From CAZAMP01 sp964486455 (GTDB taxonomy: Bacteria; Eisenbacteria; RBG-16-71-46; CAZAMP01): a stretch of DNA of 64,000 nucleotides. Both the position numbers and the translations under genes were made by a program. Location: the NCBI GenBank assembly GCA_964486455.1, contig CAZAMP010000015.1, positions 23,623-87,622 of the forward strand, read 5' to 3'. A model generated the notes under the pieces. The model saw nothing but the letters and a program-made list of their open reading frames with translations. It did not search any database and was not told where the DNA came from. Shown in pieces: positions 52,232 through 59,624 of this stretch; position 1 is the stretch's first letter, and every line of letters starts with the position of its first letter.

Positions 52232-52941
52232 AGCCCTCGCCGATACTCAAAGTGGAATCTGACGCCCAACCGGTTCCATTTGAATCCCTGAGGCAACTGG
52301 GGAAATGTCCCGACGTCCCGCACCGCCCCGACCGCACCCCGATCAAATACGGTATTCCCGGAGCTGTCAACGACTTCGAGAGCCGAAAACGAGCCGTCCC
52401 GGTGGATGAAGAAATGGACCACGGCCTTGGTGCTATCGGCAGTGCCCGCGAGAGGTGCCCAGCGGCTGAATATGAGCCGCGTGATCGCTTCCGTGTAGTA
52501 GTCGAACGGGAACGGCACCTCGGTTTCGAGTCGTCCGCCCGCGCCCGGCACCGCCTCGGGAGGGGGCTGGGCCGGAGCCTTCGAGGTATCGGCCTTCTTC
52601 TTCGGCTTGGCGCGCGGGGTGCGCTCCTTGACCGTCGGGGGAGCTGGCTTGGCCTCGGGCTTTCGCCGGTCGGTTGGGAGGCGGATGTCTCCGGCGGCTT
52701 CCTTGGCGCCGACACGGGGCTTCGGCACGTCGCGCGGCGCTTCGGAGAGTTCGACGAGCTCGACCAGATAGCCGACCGTCGTCGGAAGGGGCTTCGCGCT
52801 CGAGTTCAGCGCCACACTCAGAGACAGCATTACGGTGAGATGGACGGCGGCGGAGATCACCACCGATCTGCGCATCAAATGATGATCCCGTGCCGTATGA
52901 CGGCGTCCGACCTGTCGGTCGGCGTGGGGCTTTCTATCCAA
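52228..52941 (-). CDS. tolA: TolA/TonB-like energy-transducing protein
   Basis: A 237-residue protein with one membrane helix near the N-terminus (VVISAAVHLTVMLSLSVAL), a Pro/Lys-rich extended stretch (KPEAKPAPPTVKERTPRAKPKKKADTSKAPAQPPPEAVPG) and a TonB C-terminal fold (ITRLIFSRWAPLAGTADSTKAVVHFFIHRDGSFSALEVVDSSGNTVFD...). Position directly before tolB indicates TolA function. The start is uncertain: TTG at 52941 (no clear SD, five bases after the previous stop) or ATG at 52875, which would begin at the helix. Confidence 0.85.
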   Translation of the reverse strand: MDRKPHADRQVGRRHTARDHHLMRRSVVISAAVHLTVMLSLSVALNSSAKPLPTTVGYLVELVELSEAPRDVPKPRVGAKEAAGDIRLPTDRRKPEAKPAPPTVKERTPRAKPKKKADTSKAPAQPPPEAVPGAGGRLETEVPFPFDYYTEAITRLIFSRWAPLAGTADSTKAVVHFFIHRDGSFSALEVVDSSGNTVFDRGAVGAVRDVGTFPQLPQGFKWNRLGVRFHFEYRRGL

Positions 52942-52946
52942 GTCAG

Positions 52947-53906
52947 TTACCGACGGCCGAAACCTACACCGGCGAGGTAGCTCAGCGCGTCATGCGAGTA
53001 CTTTGCTCCCAGCAACAGGAACGCACGCTCGCGGTAGTACGGCGCATAGCGCAGCATCATGCTGACGTAGGGCTCGAAACCATCCTCGGAGGTGCCGACG
53101 CGCAACGACGACATCCCCGCTCCGATGTCGAGAGACGCCTTTCGGAACGCGAGTTCGACGTTCGCGTAGACGCCGGCCTCCTTGATCGAAGTCCCCTGCT
53201 CGTCACCAAAGCCGAGCGTGCCGGTGAGCCCCCAATCAAGATTGCCCGTCCGATAGAAGTCCTTCGAGAGGGAGAAGTCGATGAAGGTCGCGTCCTCGGC
53301 GAACTCCGCGTAGGCGGCGAGGCTCCCCGACACCGGGAACATGCTCCATGGATCCTTCTCGCGGTAGGCGACCATCTCCTCGACGTCGTGCTGGAGCCGG
53401 AGGCGCTCCTCATCGGCTCCGAAGGCCTCCGCCTCCAGCTCGCCGACAGTTTGCAGCAGACCGTCGCGGTCCCGGGTGAGCTTCTCGGCGTCGCCGCGCT
53501 GCGACCGGAGCCGGTCCTGCTCGTTTCCGAGCCGCCCTCTGAGCCTGAGGAAGTCCCCGGTCAATCGCTGGTTGGTATCCTGGGCCTGCTGAATGCCTTC
53601 GACCTCTCCGGGAACCTCTGTCTGAATAGTCTCGAGAACGACGGCGAGTGAATCGCGACGAACCTCTTCGCGCCGGACATCGCCCCAAAGGTCACGGATG
53701 TCCTGCTTCTCGGCATCGATGGTATCGATAGCGGCCTGGCGAACCTGGGCGAGACCGTCTCGGCTTGCTTGGATCTTGTCCGTTCCCTTGCCGTGATACC
53801 AGCCAAACGCCAATGCCAGAATCACGATGACCGAGACGATGACGTCGACGACCGAGAGTTTGATCGGTACATTGAACCTGGGTCCGGTCGTCCCCTTGTC
53901 AGCCAT
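52947..53906 (-). CDS. trans-envelope protein: membrane helix, coiled coil, C-terminal barrel-like domain
   Basis: A 319-residue protein of unrecognised family. One membrane helix (LSVVDVIVSVIVILALAFGWY, about 17-37) is followed by a long coiled coil (about 45-190) and a C-terminal part of alternating hydrophobic strands (EFAEDATFIDFSLSKDF, LDWGLTGTLGFGDEQGTSI, AGVYANVELAFRKASLDIGAGMSSLRVG, SMMLRYAPYYRERAFLLLGAKYSHDALSYLAGVGFGRR). That part looks like outer-membrane strands. It sits directly upstream of tolA on the same strand, where tolQ and tolR usually lie. Confidence 0.75.
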   Translation of the reverse strand: MADKGTTGPRFNVPIKLSVVDVIVSVIVILALAFGWYHGKGTDKIQASRDGLAQVRQAAIDTIDAEKQDIRDLWGDVRREEVRRDSLAVVLETIQTEVPGEVEGIQQAQDTNQRLTGDFLRLRGRLGNEQDRLRSQRGDAEKLTRDRDGLLQTVGELEAEAFGADEERLRLQHDVEEMVAYREKDPWSMFPVSGSLAAYAEFAEDATFIDFSLSKDFYRTGNLDWGLTGTLGFGDEQGTSIKEAGVYANVELAFRKASLDIGAGMSSLRVGTSEDGFEPYVSMMLRYAPYYRERAFLLLGAKYSHDALSYLAGVGFGRR

Positions 53907-53965
53907 CTCTCATCCTCCCGTCTCCCGCCCTCCAACGCTCGTGGTGGACGGTTCTCCCGCGTCCT

Positions 53966-54577
53966 CTATCTTCCCGGCGAGATCAGCGCGCGCGAGCGAT
54001 CGAACTCCTCGGGATGCTCGAGTCGATACAACCGATCGGCGAGTGCCTCTTGCTCATGCGTCAGATTGCTGATCGAATCACGAAGAGCACCGATCCGAGC
54101 CCGATAGGACTCGATCTCGGAGTTCCTCAGCTGAATGGTCTCACTGACTTCCTCGAGCGGCGCCTGCAACGCCAGTAGCTTGACGTTCAAGGTCTCGATC
54201 TGCGCTTCCATCATCGGAAATGCGGATTCGATCTGAAGGCGAACCGCCTTGAGGCTGTCGCGCAGATGCGTGGTCCAGCGGATCTCCGGAACGTACAGCG
54301 TATCGATCACGTCGAGAACCGAGAGACGTTCGTTGTCCACCGACCGGTATTCGGCCTGCAGAAGCTCCAGCTGTTCGTTCTGGGCGGACAGGATTCGATT
54401 CTCGGAGTCTTTGCTGTCGGCAACCTGTGGTCCGACGTAGGCCTCGGCGCACATGATTCCGAGAAGCGGAAGCAACAGCCACCACCAGCGGCCGAGAACC
54501 GCCTTGAGCCCGGGGAAGCGGTCCTTCTTCCAGTAGGTTGTCGAACTCCGATCGGGACTGTATTCGCTCGGTTCCAT
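53966..54577 (-). CDS. single-pass membrane protein with long coiled coil, unknown function
   Basis: A 203-residue protein. A cytoplasmic N-terminus (MEPSEYSPDRSSTTYWKKDRFPGLK) precedes one helix (WWWLLLPLLGIMCAEAY) and about 130 residues of coiled coil with heptad character (ILSAQNEQLELLQAEYRSVDNERLSVLDVIDTLY, LRDSLKAVRLQIESAFPMMEAQIETLNVKLL). GGGAG lies before the ATG. It heads the tol-pal gene run with the preceding trans-envelope gene. A role in envelope energisation or assembly is only an inference. Confidence 0.78.
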   Translation of the reverse strand: MEPSEYSPDRSSTTYWKKDRFPGLKAVLGRWWWLLLPLLGIMCAEAYVGPQVADSKDSENRILSAQNEQLELLQAEYRSVDNERLSVLDVIDTLYVPEIRWTTHLRDSLKAVRLQIESAFPMMEAQIETLNVKLLALQAPLEEVSETIQLRNSEIESYRARIGALRDSISNLTHEQEALADRLYRLEHPEEFDRSRALISPGR

Positions 54578-54906
54578 CTCCCTACCCTCTTCCGCACCAG
54601 TCCGGCACCGTCGGCACCCGCCCAGTAGACGACCTACGAAAATAGGCTCCCGGATATACCCGGAGCCCACCCCATTACAGTCGCAGCTGACACCAGCCTA
54701 TCGCACCGAAGCTTGGATCACAACTCACAAGGTGCGCCGCGACGCGACTTTGTCCCGTTCTCATGGGTGGGCCGAATTGTCGGCGCGGATGATAGACCTC
54801 TGATCCACCCTTTGCAACCCCATGAAAAACCACCCGGAAAGGGCTCCGGAGGCCGATTCGACCGTTGCGCGGGCCCGTGCCCATCGGGTGAGCGGGTCGT
54901 TCGCGG
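54578..54906. other. intergenic region upstream of the tol-pal run
   Basis: A 329-base stretch between the EIIA-like gene and the tol-pal run. Apart from the terminator listed below I see no gene, tRNA or repeat. The promoter of the tol-pal run should lie in its left part. Confidence 0.6.
54637..54667 (-). terminator. intrinsic terminator after the EIIA-like gene
   Basis: On the minus strand GGCTCC (54662-54667) pairs with GGAGCC (54645-54650), extended by inner CGG/CCG pairs, and TATTTTCG follows. It lies about 240 bases after the stop at 54907. Confidence 0.5.
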
Positions 54907-55410
54907 CTAGTAGACGCCGTCGAAGATCCGATAGATCTGGCCGACGACATAGACTTCCTCCAGGGTCTCGTGGATCCGGTCCGAGGTGAAGATCTGGGCA
55001 AGCGCCTTATAGATTCCCATGTAGAGATCGGGGCGGTACGACGCCCCGACAATGACAACGAAGTAGTGGACGGGCTCACCATCCGGCGCGTCGAACTCCA
55101 CGCCCTTGTCACAGCGCACGAAGCCGAGAACAGGCTCGGTCACCTGCTTTGAGCGGATGTGCGGGATCGCCACGCCCCGACCGACGGCGGTTGACGCCTT
55201 CTTCTCTCGGTTCCAGAGGTCGGTGAAGAGCTTGCTCCGGTTGCTGACATTACCGGTCGCATAGAGAAGATCCGCCAGCTCGTTGATGATCTGCTCTTTT
55301 ACCCATCGCACGTAGCGGGAAGGCTCGAGATCAGTCTCCTCGAGCTTCGGCGGTTTCGTCCCGAGCTCGAAACGAACGAATCCTCTTCTCAAGTACGGCG
55401 AGAGCCTCAT
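54907..55410 (-). CDS. PTS EIIA-domain protein (fructose/nitrogen-type)
   Basis: A 167-residue EIIA protein of the mannitol/fructose/PtsN type. The phosphorylated histidine is in the signature GRGVAIPHIRS. A typical context of strands follows (VLGFVRCDKGVEFDAPDGEPVHYFVVIVGA). No EIIB/C permease gene is nearby, so a regulatory PtsN-like role is more likely than sugar transport. ATG at 55410. Confidence 0.86.
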   Translation of the reverse strand: MRLSPYLRRGFVRFELGTKPPKLEETDLEPSRYVRWVKEQIINELADLLYATGNVSNRSKLFTDLWNREKKASTAVGRGVAIPHIRSKQVTEPVLGFVRCDKGVEFDAPDGEPVHYFVVIVGASYRPDLYMGIYKALAQIFTSDRIHETLEEVYVVGQIYRIFDGVY

Positions 55411-55539
55411 GACACCAATTCCCTATGACAGAACGCGAGGGGGCCAACCGAGCGCCCCGCTGCTGGAATCGGGCGCCCAGGTCGATTGACCGAGCGATAA
55501 GGCTACAGCCGGCGTCCCACCACGGCAAGCCCGCAGCGC

Positions 55540-55567
55540 TTGACACCGACGCTGGACACTCCAGAAT
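55540..55567 (+). promoter_or_regulatory. promoter of the acyl-AMP ligase gene
   Basis: TTGACA (55540-55545), a 16-base spacer and CAGAAT (55562-55567). Transcription would start near 55574, leaving a 40-base leader with GGAGGAG. Confidence 0.5.
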
Positions 55568-55614
55568 GCATCCGGTCCGGCCGATGTGAAGCTGTGACCC
55601 CCGGAGGAGTTAAC

Positions 55615-57156
55615 GTGCTAATCCACCGCCTTCTTGAGGAAAGTGCTCGATCCGATCCCGGCCAGATCGCGCTCATTCGCGGCCCGGAGCGGACGACCTA
55701 CGGCGAGCTCGATGAGAAGTCGAACCGCGTAGCGCATGCCCTGCTGGAACTTGGTGTGGGGAAGCAAGATCGCGTGGGGCTCATCTCACGAAACGGTCGA
55801 TTCTACGCATCCGCCTACTACGGAATTCTCAAGGCGGGGGCGATCGCGGTTTCCCTCAATACGGCCGCCGACGGCCGCACCGTGCGCGAGTTATTGAGAG
55901 ACTGCACGGCCAAGGCGCTCATCGCGTCGCGTGATTTCACAGGCATCGCGTCGGAAGTCTCGCCGGAAACGGCGGATCTCGAGCACATCCTCGTGGAAGA
56001 AATGCCGGAGGGCCCCGGAGACGACGACGGCCCGCGCATGAACGCAATCGATCCTCTCGTGGCGGGCGTTTCCGGAGACTCCCCCGGGCTCGAGATCGAT
56101 GAGGCCGCCGCCGCGGCCATCGTCTACACGTCGGGGAGCACCGGACGACCGCGCGGCGCCACGCTCTCCCATCGCAACGTGGTCGCGAACACGCGCTCCA
56201 TCATCAGCTATCTCAAGCTCACGCGCGACGACCGGGTTCTTGACGTTCTGCCGTTCTACTACGTCTATGGGAAGTCGCTCCTCAACACGCACGTGGCCGT
56301 CGGCGGTTCGCTCGTGATCGAGGAAAGCCTACTCTTCCCCGAGCTCATTCTCGACCGAATGGAGGAAGAAGAAGCGACCGGCTTTTCCGGCGTGCCGTCT
56401 ACGTTCGCCATTCTCCTGAACCGCTCCACCCTCGCCGAACGCGCACTGCCCAACCTTCGATACGTCACGCAGGCGGGCGGAGCCATGCCGCCGGAGACCA
56501 TTCGCCGCCTCATCGAGGCGCTCCCGGGCAAAGAGATCGTCATCATGTACGGAGCCACGGAGGCGTCGGCGCGACTTTCCTATCTCGATCCCGCAGAGCT
56601 GCCGCGCAAAGTCGGATCGATCGGCAAAGCGATTCCGGGGGTCGAGCTGGATCTCATCAAAGAGGATGGGACCCGATGCGGACCCGGCGAGACGGGAGAG
56701 ATCGTCGCGCGTGGATCGAACATCATGCTCGGCTATTGGAATGACGAAACGGAAACCGCGAAGGTGATGAGCGAGCACGGGCTCCACACCGGCGATCTGG
56801 GGCGGAAGGACGAGGAGGGGTACTTCTACATCGTCGGGCGGAAGCGGGACATGATCAAAGCCGGAGCGCACCGGATCAGCGCAAAGGAAGTGGAGGAAGC
56901 GATCGCCGAATGTGGGGACATCGACGAGGTCGCGGTCATCGGTGTACCCGACGACATCCTCGGAGAAGCGATCGTCGCGATCGTGACGCTTCGCCCGACC
57001 GGCGGCGGCGGCGCGGACGAGCTGCTCGAATACTGTCAAGCGCGGCTTCCCGCGTACAAGGTTCCGCGGGAGATCGAGATCAGGCGGACTCTACCCAAAA
57101 GCGGGGCGGGCAAGATCGACAAGGAATTGCTGCGTCGGGAGCGCGCCGCCACGTAA
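55615..57156 (+). CDS. AMP-dependent acyl-CoA synthetase/ligase
   Basis: A 513-residue ANL-superfamily enzyme that adenylates a carboxylate. Motifs in order are the P-loop-like YTSGSTGRPRG, the aromatic-rich PFYYVYGKSLLN, YGATEASARLSYL, GEIVARGSNIMLGYW, HTGDLGRKDEEGYFYIVGRKRDMIKAG and the C-terminal Lys motif KSGAGKIDK. Substrate cannot be told from sequence; a medium- or long-chain acyl group is common in this subgroup. The GTG at 55615 follows GGAGGAG by 5 bases and is preferred to an earlier in-frame start at 55540. Confidence 0.92.
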   Translation: MLIHRLLEESARSDPGQIALIRGPERTTYGELDEKSNRVAHALLELGVGKQDRVGLISRNGRFYASAYYGILKAGAIAVSLNTAADGRTVRELLRDCTAKALIASRDFTGIASEVSPETADLEHILVEEMPEGPGDDDGPRMNAIDPLVAGVSGDSPGLEIDEAAAAAIVYTSGSTGRPRGATLSHRNVVANTRSIISYLKLTRDDRVLDVLPFYYVYGKSLLNTHVAVGGSLVIEESLLFPELILDRMEEEEATGFSGVPSTFAILLNRSTLAERALPNLRYVTQAGGAMPPETIRRLIEALPGKEIVIMYGATEASARLSYLDPAELPRKVGSIGKAIPGVELDLIKEDGTRCGPGETGEIVARGSNIMLGYWNDETETAKVMSEHGLHTGDLGRKDEEGYFYIVGRKRDMIKAGAHRISAKEVEEAIAECGDIDEVAVIGVPDDILGEAIVAIVTLRPTGGGGADELLEYCQARLPAYKVPREIEIRRTLPKSGAGKIDKELLRRERAAT

Positions 57157-57251
57157 CGAATATCGACAAAAAAGATGTGGCGTCGATCACGCATGCGCAT
57201 GATCATGAACCGATCGAGTCATGCCAGGCGCATTCCATTCGGAGGATGGCA

Positions 57252-57698
57252 ATGGAGACAACGATCAGCGACATCCTGAAGAAGAAGGGCGGCGGCGTTC
57301 AGACAATCGGCGTTGAGGGAACCGTCCGCGAGGCAGTGGATCTCATGAATCAACAGCGCATCGGTGCGCTCATCGTAATCGACGACGGCAAGGTCTACGG
57401 CATCTTCACGGAGCGAGACATCCTCACGCGCGTGCTGGCTGAAAAACGTGACCTCGAGACGACTAAGGTCCGTGAAGTCGCGACGACGTCGCTCGTCTAC
57501 ATGACGTCGTCGGATTCACCGGAAGACTGCATGCGGCTCTGCACGACGAAGAGATGCCGTCACATCCCCATCATCGATGAGGGCAAGCTGGTCGGCGTGA
57601 TCTCGGAAGGCGATCTCATGGCGGCCGAGATCGAGTGGAAGAGCACGCAGCTCCGCTATCTGGAAACCTACATTCAGTACGATCCAGGGAAGGCGTAG
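57252..57698 (+). CDS. tandem CBS-domain protein
   Basis: A 148-residue protein consisting of two CBS motifs (VREAVDLMNQQRIGALIVIDDGKVYGIFTERDILTRVLA; SPEDCMRLCTTKRCRHIPIIDEGKLVGVISEGDLMAA), a Bateman module that usually binds adenine nucleotides. The ATG at 57252 follows GGAGG by 6 bases; an ATG two codons earlier lies too close to that site. It follows the acyl ligase gene by 95 bases. Confidence 0.92.
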   Translation: METTISDILKKKGGGVQTIGVEGTVREAVDLMNQQRIGALIVIDDGKVYGIFTERDILTRVLAEKRDLETTKVREVATTSLVYMTSSDSPEDCMRLCTTKRCRHIPIIDEGKLVGVISEGDLMAAEIEWKSTQLRYLETYIQYDPGKA

Positions 57699-57714
57699 GC
57701 GCGAGAGATCTCTG

Positions 57715-58359
57715 TCAACCCGAGGCCCGCGCCCACGAATCGGCCGTTCGCGTCGCGGCTCCGGTGCGGGCCAGCACGTCGCCCAGTACCGGTGACGGAT
57801 CCAGATCCGACTCCGTCGGAACGTACGCCCAGAAGAGGACTTCCTGCGTGTCGGGTCGAACCTTCACCCTCTCCGCATCCACCACGGGCGTTCCGATTGG
57901 GCCGTCCGCATCGAGCAACAGCGGCTTTCCATCTCCCGTGAAATCTCCCCGAAAGCTCTCGAAACGATCGTCCGTCCCGCCGCCTCGAAGCAAGAGCGGT
58001 GGTTTGATCGCGGACGCGTCACCGACGCAGCACGGCACCCGACACGCCAGTGAGATCGCGTTGTTGACGTCGACGATCGGGTGGATCTCCGGGAGATCGG
58101 CGCCCTTGAGAATGCGCCGGGCGAGCGCCTCGTAGGCGGGACGGTGTTTGGTGGGGTCGGCGCCTGAGCGCCGGTGTGCGCTTCGGGTTGCGCGAACGAT
58201 CGGATCCAAGGATAGGGCCGCGTCCGCGAAACGGCGCCGCGTTGCGTCGGCTTCCTCACGCACGACGGCTCGAATGGCGGCCGCGTCCGGTGACACCGAC
58301 ATCGTGAGCGCGGCCAGATAGAGCCTCCATTCCGGCAGCGTGTTCACGACTTCAATCAT
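57715..58359 (-). CDS. B3/4-domain protein (phenylalanyl-tRNA synthetase beta-domain family, COG3382)
   Basis: A 214-residue protein of the stand-alone B3/4 family. The core HRPAYEALARRILKGADLPEIHPIVDVNNAISLACRVPCCVGD is the family hallmark, followed by a beta-rich part (GTPVVDAERVKVRPDTQEVLFWAYVP). Members resemble the editing domain of PheRS and are of uncertain physiological role. The ATG at 58359 follows GAGGTG. It ends 16 bases from the convergent CBS gene. Confidence 0.86.
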   Translation of the reverse strand: MIEVVNTLPEWRLYLAALTMSVSPDAAAIRAVVREEADATRRRFADAALSLDPIVRATRSAHRRSGADPTKHRPAYEALARRILKGADLPEIHPIVDVNNAISLACRVPCCVGDASAIKPPLLLRGGGTDDRFESFRGDFTGDGKPLLLDADGPIGTPVVDAERVKVRPDTQEVLFWAYVPTESDLDPSPVLGDVLARTGAATRTADSWARASG

Positions 58360-58402
58360 GCCGCACCTCGGAGTATCCGCCCGCGAGATCCCGCCCGAAG
58401 AC

Positions 58403-58454
58403 AAAACGGCCGCCCGGGATGCGGTCGACACATGCGACCCGCTCCGGACGGCCG
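58403..58454 (-). terminator. strong intrinsic terminator of mdh
   Basis: An 11-bp stem (58444-58454 with 58407-58417, one G-T pair) encloses a second stem (GCGG/CCGC and TCG/CGA), and TTTTGTC follows on the minus strand. It lies 13 bases after the mdh stop. Confidence 0.75.
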
Positions 58455-58466
58455 GAATGTAGCCAG

Positions 58467-59423
58467 CTAGGCCGTCATCGCCTTGACCTCATCGACGGTC
58501 GACTGCACCGCCGAGATCGAATGGTCCAGGGCCGCCTTCTCGGCGTCGGTCAGGTCGAGCTCGATGACCTTCTCGAGCCCGTTCTTACCGAGAATGCCGG
58601 GGACACCGACGAAGAGCCCGTTCACGCCGTACTCACCTTCGAGTAGGGCGCAGACCGGCAAGATTCGCCGCTTGTCCTTGATGATCGACTCGGCCATCTC
58701 GAGCGCGGACCATGCGGGCGAGACGAACGCCGATCCGGAGCCGAGAAGCCCGACAACCTCCGCGCCCGCCTTGCGTGTGCGGGTCTCGATCGCATCGAGC
58801 TCTTCCGGCCCGACGAACTTCTCGACCGGCATGCCGGCCACCCGACAAGCGCTTCGAATCGGCACCATCGTGTCGCCGTGCCCACCGAGAACGGTCGCCT
58901 GCACGTCCTGGACGGACACGTTGGCGGCGCGTGCGACAAAGTAGGAATAGCGTGCGCTGTCGAGCACACCGGCCATCCCGAAGAGCTTGTTCTTCGGCGG
59001 GTTCAGCTGCTGGTAGAGCCGGTACACGATCGCGTCCAACGGGTTCGCGATCGAGATGACAATCGCGTCCGGGCAGTACTTCTTGATGCCTGCCGCAACC
59101 TGGTCGGTGATCTTCAGGTTGGTGGTGAGCAGCTCCTCGCGGGTCGGAATCGTTCCGTCCGGGCGCTTCTTTCTCGGAACGCCGGCCGTGTTGATGACGA
59201 GTTCCGCGCCCTCGAGCACGCTGTAGTCCCGACCGCCCTCGAGGAGGATATCGCTGCCGATGACCTTCGTGCCCTCGGCGATGTCCAGCGCCTTCCCCTT
59301 CGCGAAGTCCGGCTCCAGAATGTCCATCATGGCCGCGCTCTTCGCGAGGCCGCGCCGACCGAGCTCAGCGAGCAAGACACCGCCGATGTTGCCTCCACCG
59401 ATAATCCCGATCTTCCCCAACAT
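58467..59423 (-). CDS. mdh: malate dehydrogenase (LDH-like)
   Basis: A 318-residue NAD-dependent dehydrogenase interconverting malate and oxaloacetate. It has the Rossmann glycine motif (GIIGGGNIGG), substrate arginines Arg84 (VPRKK) and Arg158 (DSARYSYFVA), NP in ISIANPLD and catalytic His182 (GGHGDTMVP). The mobile active-site loop (residues 84-98) is about five residues longer than in typical bacterial MDH; see findings. GGAGG precedes the ATG at 59423. Confidence 0.94.
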   Translation of the reverse strand: MLGKIGIIGGGNIGGVLLAELGRRGLAKSAAMMDILEPDFAKGKALDIAEGTKVIGSDILLEGGRDYSVLEGAELVINTAGVPRKKRPDGTIPTREELLTTNLKITDQVAAGIKKYCPDAIVISIANPLDAIVYRLYQQLNPPKNKLFGMAGVLDSARYSYFVARAANVSVQDVQATVLGGHGDTMVPIRSACRVAGMPVEKFVGPEELDAIETRTRKAGAEVVGLLGSGSAFVSPAWSALEMAESIIKDKRRILPVCALLEGEYGVNGLFVGVPGILGKNGLEKVIELDLTDAEKAALDHSISAVQSTVDEVKAMTA

Positions 59424-59495
59424 GTCCCCCTCCTTTTCGGTGAGAACGCATCAAACAGCCGGCTCGCGGCCAGCCAGCGTACACGAAGCGCAAGG

Positions 59496-59524
59496 AGTCT
59501 AGCACGCTGTCCGTGAGGCGGCAA
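59496..59524 (-). promoter_or_regulatory. promoter of mdh
   Basis: TTGCCG (59519-59524), a 17-base spacer and TAGACT (59496-59501), with an extended -10 TG (TGCTAGACT). The leader would be about 66 bases. Confidence 0.5.
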
Positions 59525-59554
59525 AGGATCTGGCTCCCGTCCGAAAGCGAAGAA

Positions 59555-59580
59555 CGCTCCGGGTCTCACGACCCGGAGCG
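59555..59580 (-). terminator. intrinsic terminator of the M1 peptidase gene
   Basis: A perfect 10-bp stem (CGCTCCGGGT 59555-59564 with 59571-59580), 6-base loop, then TTCTTCG on the minus strand. It lies 45 bases after the stop at 59625. Confidence 0.65.
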
Positions 59581-59624
59581 CCACTCACACGCGAATGCAA
59601 ATCGCGATTTGTGCACCTATTCGA

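Noticed and set aside
54578..54906. A small RNA gene in the gap before the tol-pal run
   Set aside because: Only one hairpin with a T run is present and it is explained as the terminator of the EIIA-like gene.
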